Assembly (NCBI RefSeq): GCF_001645105.1 | Contig: NZ_LKEG01000052.1 | Span: 250,508 to 314,507 of the forward strand | Direction of reading: 5' to 3' | Length of the DNA stretch: 64,000 nt | Source of the DNA: Pseudomonas marginalis | GTDB taxonomy: Bacteria; Pseudomonadota; Gammaproteobacteria; Pseudomonadales; Pseudomonadaceae | Shown here: positions 9,878 to 18,288 of the stretch, one piece after another | How positions within the stretch are numbered: the stretch's first letter is position 1 | Layout: the number at the start of each line of letters is the position of its first letter | Made by a program: the position numbers and the translations under genes | Notes under the pieces: model-generated | Databases searched by the model: none | What the model was told of the DNA's origin: nothing | What the model saw: the letters and a program-made list of their open reading frames with translations, nothing else

Positions 9878-10522
9878 ATGGAATCCGCCAAGCCGACTCT
9901 TATCCGCGAAACCTTCCCCGTCGGCCCCCTGCAGTGCAATTGCACCATCATCGGCGACCCGATCAGCAAAAAAGCCATCGTAGTCGACCCCGGTGGCAAC
10001 CATGAGCTGATCTTGGCGCGGCTCGATGCCTTGGGCCTCAAGGTGGTCAGCATCATCCACACCCATGCCCACCTGGATCACTTCCTGGCGTCCGGACAGT
10101 TGAAAGAGAAGACCGGCGCTACATTGCACTTGCACAAGGAAGATCAATTCCTCTGGGACAATCTGGAAATGCAATGCCAGATGTTTCGCGTTCCCTACAC
10201 CCCGGTGCCTTCGCCTGATCGCTGGCTGGAAGATGATGAGGAATTGGCCTGCGGTTGCGGCGTGGCGTTGCACACGCCGGGGCACACGCCGGGTTCGATG
10301 AGTTTCTGGTTTGCCGACGCCAAGCTGCTGATTGCGGGCGACACACTGTTTCGGCGCGGTATCGGGCGCACGGATCTATGGGGCGGGGACCAGGCGACCA
10401 TTGTGCGTTCGATCAAACAACGGTTGTACACGCTGGATGAAGGGGCGACGGTGGTGACCGGCCATGGGCCGGATACCCGCTTGGGTGATGAAATGCGTGA
10501 GAACCCTTTTGTGCGGGCGTGA
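9878..10522 (+). CDS. Metallo-beta-lactamase-fold hydrolase (glyoxalase II-like)
   Basis: A 214-residue member of the metallo-beta-lactamase superfamily, close in length and motifs to the short hydroxyacylglutathione-hydrolase-like proteins. The metal-binding signature HTHAHLDH lies near residue 56-63 and the later His motif in LHTPGHTPGSMSFW near 135. A conserved Asp (LIAGDTLFRRGIGRTDLWGG) and the final VVTGHGPDT histidine complete a two-metal site. The ATG at 9878 is preferred over a TTG 18 bases upstream. It may hydrolyse thioesters such as S-lactoylglutathione, but a persulfide dioxygenase or an orphan thioesterase role is not excluded. A lone REP-like half site (GCAAGCGAGCTTGCTC, 9762-9777) lies upstream. 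Confidence 0.85.
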   Translation: MESAKPTLIRETFPVGPLQCNCTIIGDPISKKAIVVDPGGNHELILARLDALGLKVVSIIHTHAHLDHFLASGQLKEKTGATLHLHKEDQFLWDNLEMQCQMFRVPYTPVPSPDRWLEDDEELACGCGVALHTPGHTPGSMSFWFADAKLLIAGDTLFRRGIGRTDLWGGDQATIVRSIKQRLYTLDEGATVVTGHGPDTRLGDEMRENPFVRA

Positions 10523-10720
10523 GGGAATAATTGCGGGGGCGGCGCTGTTCTCTGGCCAGGATTGGCAAGCGTTGTAGCAAAAACTCAGGTCGTGTTCAGC
10601 GTGGGTCTGCTACGGTTTCTGTAGGCACGGAATTTTTACCGTTTGTCGCGTTCAAAACTCGGCACAGGTCCATTGCCAATGTCCTCTGCACCTCAGAATG
10701 CAAAAGTAGGAGCTCCCTTC

Positions 10721-11494
10721 ATGTTCACTTCGCGTCGTCTGCTTGTTGTTGCTACGGTCGTAGCCCTGTTGTCTGGCTGCGCATCACCTAACCCTTATGA
10801 CGGCAGCAGCCAGGGACAGGCGAGTAATGAATCCGGCGGTATGAGCAAGACTGCCAAGTACGGTGGCCTGGGTGCCCTGGCCGGTGCATTGGCCGGTGCC
10901 GCCATCGACCATAATAACCGTGGCAAAGGCGCGCTGATCGGCGCGGTCGTTGCAGGTGCCGGTGCCGCAGGCTATGGCTACTATGCCGACCAGCAAGAAA
11001 AGAAACTGCGTGAAAGCATGGCCAACACCGGTGTTGAAGTTCAGCGCCAGGGCGACCAAATCAAGCTGATCATGCCCGGCAACATCACCTTCGCCACCAA
11101 CTCCGACGCGATCTCCAGCAGCTTCTACCAGCCGTTGAATAACCTGGCCAACTCCCTCAAGCAGTTCAACCAGAACACCATCCAGATCGTGGGCTACACC
11201 GACAGCACCGGTAGCCGCCAACTGAATATGGACCTGTCCCAGCGCCGTGCGCAGAGCGTGGCCAACTACCTGACCTCCCAAGGCGTCAACGGTGCGAACT
11301 TGAGCGCTCGCGGTGCTGGCCCGGATAACCCGATTGCCAGCAATGCTGACGTCAACGGCCGTGCCCAGAACCGTCGCGTGGAAGTGAACCTCGGCCCGAT
11401 CCCAGGCCAGCAGTACGGCCAGCCAGGTGCCCAGCAACAGGCGCCACAGCAGAACAACCAGTTCCAGGGCAACCCGTACTCGCAGTACCAGTAA
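10721..11494 (+). CDS. OmpA-family outer-membrane lipoprotein with glycine zipper (YiaD-like)
   Basis: A 257-residue lipoprotein. The signal peptide ends in the lipobox LLSGC, with the acylated Cys near residue 20. A glycine-zipper segment (GGLGALAGALAGAAIDHNNR then GKGALIGAVVAGAGAAGYGYY) spans residues 48-90. A C-terminal OmpA-like peptidoglycan-binding domain follows, with FATNSDAIS, VGYTDSTGSRQLN and GRAQNRRVEVNL. The last 30 residues are Gln/Pro-rich. It should tether the outer membrane to peptidoglycan. The start at 10721 is set by the signal peptide and AGGAGCT upstream; the longer frame from 10643 would bury the signal sequence. A strong bidirectional terminator follows. Confidence 0.88.
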   Translation: MFTSRRLLVVATVVALLSGCASPNPYDGSSQGQASNESGGMSKTAKYGGLGALAGALAGAAIDHNNRGKGALIGAVVAGAGAAGYGYYADQQEKKLRESMANTGVEVQRQGDQIKLIMPGNITFATNSDAISSSFYQPLNNLANSLKQFNQNTIQIVGYTDSTGSRQLNMDLSQRRAQSVANYLTSQGVNGANLSARGAGPDNPIASNADVNGRAQNRRVEVNLGPIPGQQYGQPGAQQQAPQQNNQFQGNPYSQYQ

Positions 11495-11510
11495 ACATTC
11501 GTTAATAAAA

Positions 11511-11539
11511 AAGGGCGCCTGTGTAAGGCGCCCTTTTTT
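11511..11539. terminator. Bidirectional rho-independent terminator
   Basis: Stem AAGGGCGCC/GGCGCCCTT with a TGTGTAA loop, an A-run before it and a T-run after it. It can end both the OmpA-like gene (plus) and the BON-lipoprotein operon (minus), which converge here. Confidence 0.9.
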
Positions 11540-11555
11540 GTGGCTGTCGGTTACA

Positions 11556-12137
11556 TCAATCGATGTACTCGAAGACCTTGACGATTTTCTGTACGCCCGA
11601 CACGCCCTGCACCAGGTTGGCGGCGCGAGTGGCTTCAGCCTGGGTCAGCAGGCCCATCAGGTAAACGATGCCGTTGTCGGTCACGACCTTGATGCGCGAG
11701 CCGGGAATCGCGTTATCGGTGAGCATCTGCGCCTTGATCTTGGTGGTCAGCAGGGCATCGTTGCTGATGGCCAGCAGCGTGATCGGGTCCATCACCTGCA
11801 GTTCGTTATGAACCTTCTTGACCCGCTGCACGGCCGCGGCGGCTTGTTCGGCCTGGGCCTTGAGGTCGGCACGCGGTGTCTGGCCGGCCAGCAGTACCAC
11901 GCCGTTGAAGCTGGTGACGACGATGCGTGAAGCACCGTTGCCCAGGTCTGGAGCGGCTTTGGCGACGTTGACTTCGACCTTGGTTTCGATCAGCGAGTCA
12001 TCGATCTTGCTGCCGAAAGTACGGGTGCCCTTGTCATCCTGAATAGGGGTGTCACGTGTTGCAGTGATGGCCGTGCTGCAGCCGCTGATAGCGAGGCACA
12101 GGGTGATGGCCAAAAGGCTGAGGCGGTTAACGGTCAT
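11556..12137 (-). CDS. BON-domain outer-membrane lipoprotein (DolP/YraP-like)
   Basis: A 193-residue lipoprotein with lipobox LAISGC near residue 20. Two BON domains follow: one around residues 45-115 (DSLIETKVEVNVAKA ... VVLLAGQTPRADLK) and one around 125-190 (LLTTKIKAQMLTDNAI ... GIVYLMGLLTQAEATRAANL). DolP in E. coli binds anionic phospholipid at division sites and supports outer-membrane integrity. The start overlaps the stop of the SIS-domain gene by four bases, so it is translated from the same operon as lpoA, yraN and the SIS protein. That order matches the Pseudomonas and enterobacterial yraM-yraN-diaA-yraP cluster. Confidence 0.88.
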   Translation of the reverse strand: MTVNRLSLLAITLCLAISGCSTAITATRDTPIQDDKGTRTFGSKIDDSLIETKVEVNVAKAAPDLGNGASRIVVTSFNGVVLLAGQTPRADLKAQAEQAAAAVQRVKKVHNELQVMDPITLLAISNDALLTTKIKAQMLTDNAIPGSRIKVVTDNGIVYLMGLLTQAEATRAANLVQGVSGVQKIVKVFEYID

Positions 12138-12727
12138 TCTTCACTCCCAAACAGTTGGCTGTCGATCAGATCGCACAGGCAATGGATCGCCAGCAGGTGG
12201 ACTTCCTGGATACGTGCGGTGACATTGGCCGGAACGCGAATCTCCACGTCTTCGGGCAACAGCAGCGAGGCCATGCCTCCACCATCGCGTCCGGTCAATG
12301 CTACGACAATCATTTCGCGATCATGTGCGGCCTGGATCGCTTGAATAATATTCGCCGAGTTGCCGCTGGTGGAAATCGCCAGCAGCACGTCACCTGGTTG
12401 GCCCAGGGCGCGGATCTGCTTGGAGAAGATTTCGTTGTAGCTGTAATCGTTGGCGATCGAGGTGATCGTCGACGAGTCGGTGGTCAAGGCGATGGCCGGC
12501 AGGCTCGGACGCTCACGCTCGAAGCGGTTGAGCAGCTCGGACGAGAAATGCTGGGCATCGCCGGCCGAACCGCCGTTGCCGCACGAAAGCATTTTGCCCT
12601 CGTTGAGCAGCGCATTGACCATGACCTGACTGGCTTGCTCGATGTGCGGTGCAAGTACGTCCATCGCCTGTTGCTTGGTGTCGATGCTGGCCTGGAAAAG
12701 CTGGCGAATTCGGGATTGCATGTCCAT
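12134..12727 (-). CDS. SIS-domain protein, DiaA/GmhA type
   Basis: A 197-residue sugar-isomerase-fold protein. The SIS signature includes MLSCGNGGSAGDAQHFSSEL near residue 46 and LLAISTSGNSANIIQAIQAA near 112. In E. coli the gene at this place in the yraM-yraN-diaA-dolP cluster encodes DiaA, a DnaA-binding initiation factor. The paralogous GmhA is phosphoheptose isomerase for LPS heptose. The operon context favours DiaA, although Pseudomonas versions are often annotated as GmhA and could serve heptose synthesis. Sequence reading does not separate the two roles, so no symbol is given. Confidence 0.85.
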   Translation of the reverse strand: MDMQSRIRQLFQASIDTKQQAMDVLAPHIEQASQVMVNALLNEGKMLSCGNGGSAGDAQHFSSELLNRFERERPSLPAIALTTDSSTITSIANDYSYNEIFSKQIRALGQPGDVLLAISTSGNSANIIQAIQAAHDREMIVVALTGRDGGGMASLLLPEDVEIRVPANVTARIQEVHLLAIHCLCDLIDSQLFGSEE

Positions 12728-12819
12728 CTGTGTGACCTTAAGTAGCGCGGCTGTTTGGCACAGGAATGTGCAGCCCGCAAAGCAAAGAGCAAAAGTGTTG
12801 GGTGAAGATGTCCGGTGAA

Positions 12820-13191
12820 TCAGCTGTCGAAGGCATCTTTGAGCCAGTTCAGATCAGCCTGACCAGACGGTGTGCTTTCTAGGGCAACCACATCGAAACG
12901 GCAGGGGGCGTCGGCCCAGCGATGCTCTTTTTGCAGGAAGAACTGCGCGGCGAGTATCAGCTTCTGACGCTTGCGCCCGTCAATACTGGCGAGCGCGCCA
13001 CCCCATTGTGCGTGTTTTCTGTAGCGGACTTCGACGAATACTACTGTATCGCCGTCAAGCATGACCAGATCAAGCTCGCCACGTTTACATAACCAGTTCT
13101 GCGCCAGTAGGCGCAGACCCTGGTGCTGCAGGTATTTCAGCGCTTGAAGTTCGGCATCCTTGCCGCTTTGTGCGCTGGACCTCTCAGGCAT
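12820..13191 (-). CDS. yraN: YraN family (UPF0102) endonuclease-fold protein
   Basis: A 123-residue protein of the YraN/UPF0102 family, with a restriction-endonuclease-like core: GKDAELQALKYLQHQGLRLL, then NWLCKRGELDLVMLDGDTVV and FVEVRYRKHAQWGGALASID. The acidic residues of GELD and EVR fit a PD-(D/E)XK nuclease pattern. The cellular function is not established. The ATG at 13191 overlaps the lpoA stop by one base (TGATG), giving translational coupling. A longer upstream frame reads into lpoA and was discarded. Confidence 0.88.
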   Translation of the reverse strand: MPERSSAQSGKDAELQALKYLQHQGLRLLAQNWLCKRGELDLVMLDGDTVVFVEVRYRKHAQWGGALASIDGRKRQKLILAAQFFLQKEHRWADAPCRFDVVALESTPSGQADLNWLKDAFDS

Positions 13192-15002
13192 CAGCGAGGG
13201 GTGTCCGGCAGGCGCTGGATCTCGCCGCCGACGAATTTCGCCCAAGGCATCTGGCGATCAACGCGTTGGTTGGCGCTGATGCCCAGGTTGCCCGACAGGC
13301 CGTCAACGCGGGTATCCGGCAATGCCTTGAGTTGCCCCAAGCGTGGCGCCAGGCGGTAGGCGTCGACGCCCATCGCGTACAGACGGCCAAGGCTGCCGTT
13401 GGCCTGCGGCCATTGTGCGGCAACCTGGTTGCGCAGCGGGTCGGTGGTGTTGAGCAGCCAAGGGGTTTCGCAGAACATCACGTTGGTCATGTCCAGGTAC
13501 TGGTTCTTGTCGCCGCTGGCACTGAATACGTGGGACGTGGCGTACACCGGCACATCGCCGGCGTATTGGAAGTTCAGGGTCGGCTTGATCTGCTGGGCCA
13601 ATTGCGGGGTCACGGCCAGGAAGATGAACTCGATGTCCTGGCGACGCGACGGCTGCGCGGCTACGTCGGTGCCGACGGTGCTTTGCAGGCTCTTGGCACG
13701 GCCTTCGCTTTTGCGCAGTTGGAACAGGTCGGCGATCTGCTGGGCCAGGGCCACTGGCTGATCAACGTACTCAACCCCCATGACCGTGCCACCGTTGGCT
13801 TCCCAATCCTGACGGAAGGCCTTGTAGACACGCTCACCCCATTCGCCACGCGGCACCATGGCCGCAGCACGATGCAGGCCGTCGGCCCGTGCACGGCGCG
13901 AGACTTCGCGGGCTTCGTCTTCCGCGGCCAGGCCGAACTGGAACAACTGCGCAGGGCTGCGATCCGTCTCACTGTAGTTCAGTGCCAAGGTGGTGATTGG
14001 CAATTGCGGGCGCGCGCTGAGTTGTTTGACCAGCGGCTTCTCCAGCGGGCCGACCACCAACTGCACGCCGGCGGCCTGGGCCTTGGCGTAGAACTCATCG
14101 ATGGAGGTCAGGCGCGAGCTGTCATAGAACTCGATCACCGGCGGCTTCTGCCCGGCCTGTTCGGCCTGGTAGTGCGCAGCCATGAAACCTTCACGCAGCG
14201 CCTTGCCGACGGAGGCCAGCGGGCCATCCTGCGGCAGCAGCAGGGCGATCTTGTTCAGGGGCTGGCTGGCCAGTTCCTTGAGCTTGGTGAGCGGCGTCGG
14301 CAGCTGCACGGCAGCCGGGTGGCCCGGGTTCTGCGCGCGCCAGGTGTCGATGGCGGCTTGTTGTTGCTCCAGCGTACCGGCGCCCTTGACCGACTGGGCC
14401 AGGGTGATCCAGCCGTCCAGCACCGGGTTGCCGCTGGCTTGCAGTTGTTCGGCCGGCAGGGCGGCGATCAATGCCCAGATGGCTTCGTGGTTGCTGTTGG
14501 CGGCATCGCCTGTGAGCAGTGGGGCCATGGCAACGCGCTCGCGGGCGGCGGCCAGGGTCTGGCCATCGGCTTCATAAGCGCGGGCATGCACAGTGCCGGT
14601 GCGGATCTGCTGTTCAGGCGGCAGGTCCTTCAGGTTTTGCAGGCTCGGGTGGTTCAAGGCGGTCAGCGCGGCCTTGGGCTGGTTGCGCGTCATGGCCAGT
14701 TCGGCGGCCAGGGTGCTGGCAAATACTTGCGCGGCTGGCTTGAGGACATCCAGGGGCACCTGCGCAAGTATCTGCGACGAGCGGCCAGGATTGTTCTGTT
14801 TGTAGGCCAGGTCGGCTGCGCTCAGGCGCAGCATAGCCGCCTGTTCTGGCGTCTTGGCGGTAGTGGCCTGTTCGAGCAGTTGCTCGATACTGGCGTCCGG
14901 GGTCCGTGGAAGGTCGCCAAGGCTGGACGAGGGCGAGCTGGCACACGCGGCCAATAAGGCAGCGAGGCAGAGGGCGGAGAGCAGCCGCAGGCAAGCGATC
15001 AT
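13191..15002 (-). CDS. lpoA: LpoA-type outer-membrane lipoprotein activator of PBP1a (YraM/LppC)
   Basis: A 603-residue lipoprotein. The signal peptide with lipobox LLAAC lies at the start (MIACLRLLSALCLAALLAAC), then a TPR-like N-terminal half, then a periplasmic-binding-protein fold (NKIALLLPQDGPLASVGKAL near residue 230, IEFYDSSRLTSIDEFYAKAQ near 290). LpoA spans the periplasm from the outer membrane to stimulate PBP1a transpeptidation. The start at 15002 places the signal peptide at the N-terminus; an ATG 24 bases upstream is possible. It is the first gene of the lpoA-yraN-SIS-BON operon and diverges from rsmI. Confidence 0.88.
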   Translation of the reverse strand: MIACLRLLSALCLAALLAACASSPSSSLGDLPRTPDASIEQLLEQATTAKTPEQAAMLRLSAADLAYKQNNPGRSSQILAQVPLDVLKPAAQVFASTLAAELAMTRNQPKAALTALNHPSLQNLKDLPPEQQIRTGTVHARAYEADGQTLAAARERVAMAPLLTGDAANSNHEAIWALIAALPAEQLQASGNPVLDGWITLAQSVKGAGTLEQQQAAIDTWRAQNPGHPAAVQLPTPLTKLKELASQPLNKIALLLPQDGPLASVGKALREGFMAAHYQAEQAGQKPPVIEFYDSSRLTSIDEFYAKAQAAGVQLVVGPLEKPLVKQLSARPQLPITTLALNYSETDRSPAQLFQFGLAAEDEAREVSRRARADGLHRAAAMVPRGEWGERVYKAFRQDWEANGGTVMGVEYVDQPVALAQQIADLFQLRKSEGRAKSLQSTVGTDVAAQPSRRQDIEFIFLAVTPQLAQQIKPTLNFQYAGDVPVYATSHVFSASGDKNQYLDMTNVMFCETPWLLNTTDPLRNQVAAQWPQANGSLGRLYAMGVDAYRLAPRLGQLKALPDTRVDGLSGNLGISANQRVDRQMPWAKFVGGEIQRLPDTPR

Positions 15003-15174
15003 GTAAGTGTTCCTGATACCGATCAAATTAGCGTGGAATTGTACCCAAGCACTGGCCCAGGCGCGATGTTACTGGCGTGAAACCGTCGATTTAGGTTGTG
15101 CAAATGTTGATATTGGTGACGGAAGGCTGAAAAAGCGTCGGCCGTGATGGCATATTTTCAAGGCGCCTACGCGC

Positions 15175-15180
15175 TACAAT
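15175..15180 (+). promoter_or_regulatory. Likely -10 element of the rsmI promoter
   Basis: TACAAT lies 32 bases before the proposed TTG start of rsmI, between the divergent lpoA and rsmI genes. No good -35 hexamer sits 16-18 bases upstream, so only the -10 is supported. Its last two bases plus the next G form the ATG that would otherwise be taken as the rsmI start. Confidence 0.45.
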
Positions 15181-15211
15181 GTGGCTTTTGCCAACCATCG
15201 AGGTGTGCGTT

Positions 15212-16084
15212 TTGACTGCTCCAGGTCCTTTGAATTCCACTGCAGGCTCGCTTTTTGTCGTGGCGACGCCCATTGGCAACCTGGACGACATCAGTGCCCG
15301 GGCGCTTAAAGTGTTGCGCGAGGTTAAATTGATCGCGGCCGAAGACACACGGCACTCCCAGCGGTTGATGCAGCATTTTGGTATCAGCACGCCCTTGGCA
15401 GCCTGCCATGAACACAATGAGCGCGAAGAAGGCAGCCGTTTTATCGTGCGCCTGCTGGCGGGCGACGACGTGGCGCTGATCTCCGACGCGGGTACCCCGC
15501 TGATCTCCGACCCTGGCTACCATCTGGTGCGCCAGGCGCGGGCCGCTGGTATCAATGTAGTGCCTGTTCCGGGAGCCTGCGCGCTGATCGCTGCATTGTC
15601 GGCGGCCGGCCTGCCTTCCGACCGCTTTATCTTCGAAGGTTTCTTGCCGGCCAAGGCGGTAGGGCGGCGTGCGCGTCTTCAAGCGCTAAAGGAAGAGCCG
15701 CGCACCTTGATTTTCTACGAAGCGCCTCATCGCATCCTTGAATGCCTGCAGGACATGGAGCTGGTGTTTGGCGGCGAGCGCCTGGCGCTGCTGGCCCGTG
15801 AGCTGACCAAAACGTTCGAAACCCTCAAGGGGCTGCCCTTGGAGGCGCTGCGTGGGTTTGTCGAAGGCGACAGCAATCAGCAGCGCGGCGAGTGTGTGGT
15901 GCTGGTGGCGGGTTGGACGGCACCGGAAAGCGAGGACGCCGTCAGTAGCGAGGCGATGCGTGTGCTGGACCTGCTGCTCAAGGAAATGCCCCTCAAGCGT
16001 GCTGCGGCGTTGGCCGCTGAAATTACCGGTGCACGCAAGAATGTGCTGTATCAAGTTGCGCTGGATAAACAGAAAGCCGAATAG
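15212..16084 (+). CDS. rsmI: 16S rRNA (cytidine-1402 2'-O)-methyltransferase RsmI
   Basis: A 290-residue tetrapyrrole-methylase-fold RNA methyltransferase that adds the 2'-O-methyl at C1402 of 16S rRNA. Signature motifs are VVATPIGNLDDISARAL near the N-terminus, AAEDTRHSQRLM, LISDAGTPLISDPGYHLVR and FYEAPHRILECLQDM. I place the start at TTG 15212, with CGAGG eight bases upstream. The ATG at 15179 overlaps a TACAAT promoter element and would add a non-conserved N-terminus. RsmI beside lpoA is the usual gammaproteobacterial arrangement. Confidence 0.9.
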   Translation: MTAPGPLNSTAGSLFVVATPIGNLDDISARALKVLREVKLIAAEDTRHSQRLMQHFGISTPLAACHEHNEREEGSRFIVRLLAGDDVALISDAGTPLISDPGYHLVRQARAAGINVVPVPGACALIAALSAAGLPSDRFIFEGFLPAKAVGRRARLQALKEEPRTLIFYEAPHRILECLQDMELVFGGERLALLARELTKTFETLKGLPLEALRGFVEGDSNQQRGECVVLVAGWTAPESEDAVSSEAMRVLDLLLKEMPLKRAAALAAEITGARKNVLYQVALDKQKAE

Positions 16085-16179
16085 TTCCGGGGTTAAACCG
16101 GTATTTCGTCCGAAGGTGATGGCATTGCTGTACTTTTAATACTTGTCCTAACTCCGCCGTGCCGTTAACCTGCGCGGCG

Positions 16180-16534
16180 GAGAGTCGATTGGACAGTCGC
16201 TGCCTTCTATGAAAATTAGGGGGGGGAGGAAAGTCCGGGCTCCATAGGGCGAAGTGCCAGGTAATGCCTGGGAGGCGTGAGCCTACGGAAAGTGCCACAG
16301 AAAATAACCGCCTAAGCGCTTCGGTGCCGGTAAGGGTGAAAAGGTGCGGTAAGAGCGCACCGCGCGACTGGCAACAGTTCGTGGCTAGGTAAACCCCACT
16401 TGGAGCAAGACCAAATAGGGTCCCAAGGCGTGGCCCGCGCTGGGACCGGGTAGGTTGCTAAAGATGTCCAGTGATGGCCATCGTAGACGAATGACTGTTC
16501 AAGACAGAACCCGGCTTATAGATCGACTCTCCAC
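16180..16534 (+). ncRNA. rnpB: RNase P RNA (M1 RNA)
   Basis: About 355 bases with bacterial class A RNase P RNA landmarks. The 5' end AGAGTCGAT pairs with the 3' ATCGACTCT. The conserved GGAGGAAAGTCCGGGCTCC core (CR I), the GTGCCACAGAAA segment and GGTAAACCCC (P15 loop binding the tRNA CCA end) are present, as is the distal GCTAAAGATG/AGACAGAACCCGGCTTATAG segment. It lies between rsmI and the mra promoter, its usual place in Pseudomonas. It is the catalytic RNA for tRNA 5' maturation. Ends are estimated from the terminal helix. Confidence 0.95.
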
Positions 16535-16784
16535 CTTTTTCCTTCTGTCCGAATCTCGGGCAGAAACCCGGTAGTAACGCAAGAATCCCTCCCTGCCAAA
16601 TCATTGGCAGATGCATCTTCGTAATACCAAAAAAATCTTACTCTTAATAAATTACTTTAACTTTGGCCTATAGCGCTTTGAGCTATTTGCGCTTGTTGGG
16701 CCACAAATACCGTCGAACTCTGGTTTCTCCTCCGTTTGCGCTCCTAAATCTCCGTTCTGTAAGGCTTTTCCTTGAATCCGCGCC

Positions 16785-16814
16785 TTGACGGTGTGGTGGG
16801 CGCATTCCTATAGT
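16785..16814 (+). promoter_or_regulatory. Pmra, sigma70 promoter of the dcw cluster
   Basis: TTGACG at 16785-16790 and TATAGT at 16809-16814 are separated by 18 bases, giving an expected start of transcription near 16821, about 70 bases before the GTG of mraZ. The MraZ boxes begin at that point. Confidence 0.8.
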
Positions 16815-16820
16815 GTGCGC

Positions 16821-16846
16821 AAGTGGCGGAAAGTGGCACAAAGTGG
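16821..16846 (+). promoter_or_regulatory. Triple MraZ operator (mra boxes)
   Basis: AAGTGG occurs three times at exactly ten-base intervals (16821, 16831, 16841), each containing a TGG core. In E. coli MraZ binds three TGGGN repeats with the same ten-base period just downstream of the Pmra start and represses the cluster. Position and period here match this autoregulatory operator. Confidence 0.8.
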
Positions 16847-16888
16847 GTTTTTTGAACGTAAAACGCTAAAATTTGGAGAAACGCATCT

Positions 16889-17344
16889 GTGTTTCGCGGA
16901 GCTAACGCTATCAGTCTCGATGCAAAAGGCCGTCTCGCCATGCCGAGCCGGTATCGTGACGAGCTCATTTCGCGAAGTTCCGGACAGTTGATCATCACCA
17001 TTGATGCCGTTGACCCTTGTTTATGTGTTTACCCGCTCGATGAGTGGGAGTTGATTGAAACCAAGTTGCGCGCCCTGCCTTCATTGCGTGAAGAAAACCG
17101 CCGCCTGCAGCGTTTGCTGATCGGTAATGCCGTCGACCTCGAGCTCGATGGCAGCGGTCGTTTCCTGGTGCCCCCGCGTTTGCGCGAGTACGCCAAGCTC
17201 GACAAGCGCGCAATGCTGGTCGGCCAACTGAACAAGTTCCAATTGTGGGACGAAGATGCCTGGGATGCTGTTTCTGCAGCAGACCTGGCTGCTATTCAAC
17301 AACCGGGCGCCATGCCTGATGAACTGCGTGATTTGATCCTGTGA
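16889..17344 (+). CDS. mraZ: Transcriptional regulator MraZ
   Basis: A 151-residue protein with two SpoVT/AbrB-like swapped-hairpin domains: FRGANAISLDAKGRLAMPSR at the N-terminus and VDLELDGSGRFLVPPRLREY around residues 80-100. Both carry the conserved D-x-K/S-G-R-hydrophobic-P pattern. MraZ forms a ring that binds the repeats upstream of its own gene and controls the dcw cluster. Translation starts at GTG 16889 with GGAG upstream. The stop overlaps the rsmH start by four bases. Confidence 0.95.
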   Translation: MFRGANAISLDAKGRLAMPSRYRDELISRSSGQLIITIDAVDPCLCVYPLDEWELIETKLRALPSLREENRRLQRLLIGNAVDLELDGSGRFLVPPRLREYAKLDKRAMLVGQLNKFQLWDEDAWDAVSAADLAAIQQPGAMPDELRDLIL

Positions 17345-18288
17345 CTATTGATAGCGGCTTTAACCACATCACCGTACTGCTTGACGAAGCCGTTGAGGCT
17401 CTCGCCGTACGCGCGGATGGCTGCTATTTGGATGGCACGTTCGGCAGGGGCGGGCATAGCCGGTTGATACTCAGCCAGCTCGGGTCCGACGGTAAGCTCC
17501 TCGGGTTCGACAAAGACCCCCAAGCGATTGCCACCGGGCAAGCGCTAGCGGCCGAAGACGGCCGCTTTGTCGTTGTGCAGCGCAGCTTTGCCGAGCTGGG
17601 TGCCGAAGTCGCCGAGCGCGGCATGGCAGGCAAGGTGGCCGGGGTTTTGCTCGATCTGGGCGTGTCTTCGCCACAGCTCGATGACCCTGAGCGCGGCTTC
17701 AGTTTCATGAACGATGGTCCGCTCGATATGCGCATGGACCCGACCCGTGGCGTGAGTGCTGCGCAGTTCATCGCCACCGCGCCAGTGGAAGAAATCGCCC
17801 GTGTGTTCAAGGAATACGGTGAAGAGCGCTTCGCCGGTCGCATGGCTCGCGCCGTGGTTGAGCGTCGCGAAATCCAGCCGTTTGAACGCACCGCTGACCT
17901 GGCCGAAGTGCTGAAGGTCGCCAACCCAGCATGGGAAAAGGGCAAGAACCCGGCCACCCGTGCGTTCCAGGGCCTGCGCATTCACGTCAACAACGAATTG
18001 GGCGACCTGGAGGCCGGCCTCGAGGCTGCCCTCGAGGCGCTGGAAGTGGGGGGGCGCCTGGTGGTGATCAGCTTCCACTCCCTGGAAGACCGTATCGTCA
18101 AATTGTTCATGCGCCGCCTGGTCAAGGGCGAGTCCGACAACCTGCCGCGCAACCTGCCGGTGCGTTTCGAAGCCTTTGTGCCGAAAATCAAAATCCATGG
18201 CAAAGCGCAGTTCGCTTCCGAAGCCGAACTCAAGGCCAACCCACGTTCCCGTAGCGCTGTCATGCGTGTTGCGGAGAAGTTGCGGTGA
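17341..18288 (+). CDS. rsmH: 16S rRNA (cytosine-1402 N4)-methyltransferase RsmH
   Basis: A 315-residue SAM-dependent methyltransferase (MraW) that N4-methylates C1402, the same nucleotide modified by RsmI encoded 2 kb upstream. It starts at GTG 17341. Key motifs are HITVLLDEAV, the SAM loop DGTFGRGGHS, GVLLDLGVSSPQLDDPERGF, and FQGLRIHVNNEL with VISFHSLEDRIVK near the C-terminus. It overlaps mraZ and ftsL by four bases each. Confidence 0.96.
   Translation: MTIDSGFNHITVLLDEAVEALAVRADGCYLDGTFGRGGHSRLILSQLGSDGKLLGFDKDPQAIATGQALAAEDGRFVVVQRSFAELGAEVAERGMAGKVAGVLLDLGVSSPQLDDPERGFSFMNDGPLDMRMDPTRGVSAAQFIATAPVEEIARVFKEYGEERFAGRMARAVVERREIQPFERTADLAEVLKVANPAWEKGKNPATRAFQGLRIHVNNELGDLEAGLEAALEALEVGGRLVVISFHSLEDRIVKLFMRRLVKGESDNLPRNLPVRFEAFVPKIKIHGKAQFASEAELKANPRSRSAVMRVAEKLR

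Larger units (their letters stand above)
16535..16888 (+). other. rnpB-mraZ intergenic region
   Basis: No gene is visible in the first 250 bases, which are AT-rich and contain one hairpin (CTGCCAA/TTGGCAG at 16593-16610) and a weak T-run after rnpB. The last 100 bases hold the mra promoter and MraZ boxes listed separately. Confidence 0.6.

Noticed and set aside
16821..16846. Short direct repeats as a CRISPR or tandem-repeat locus
   Set aside because: Three six-base repeats at ten-base steps directly after the mra start site are the MraZ operator. No CRISPR array, integrase or tRNA gene was recognised anywhere in the window.
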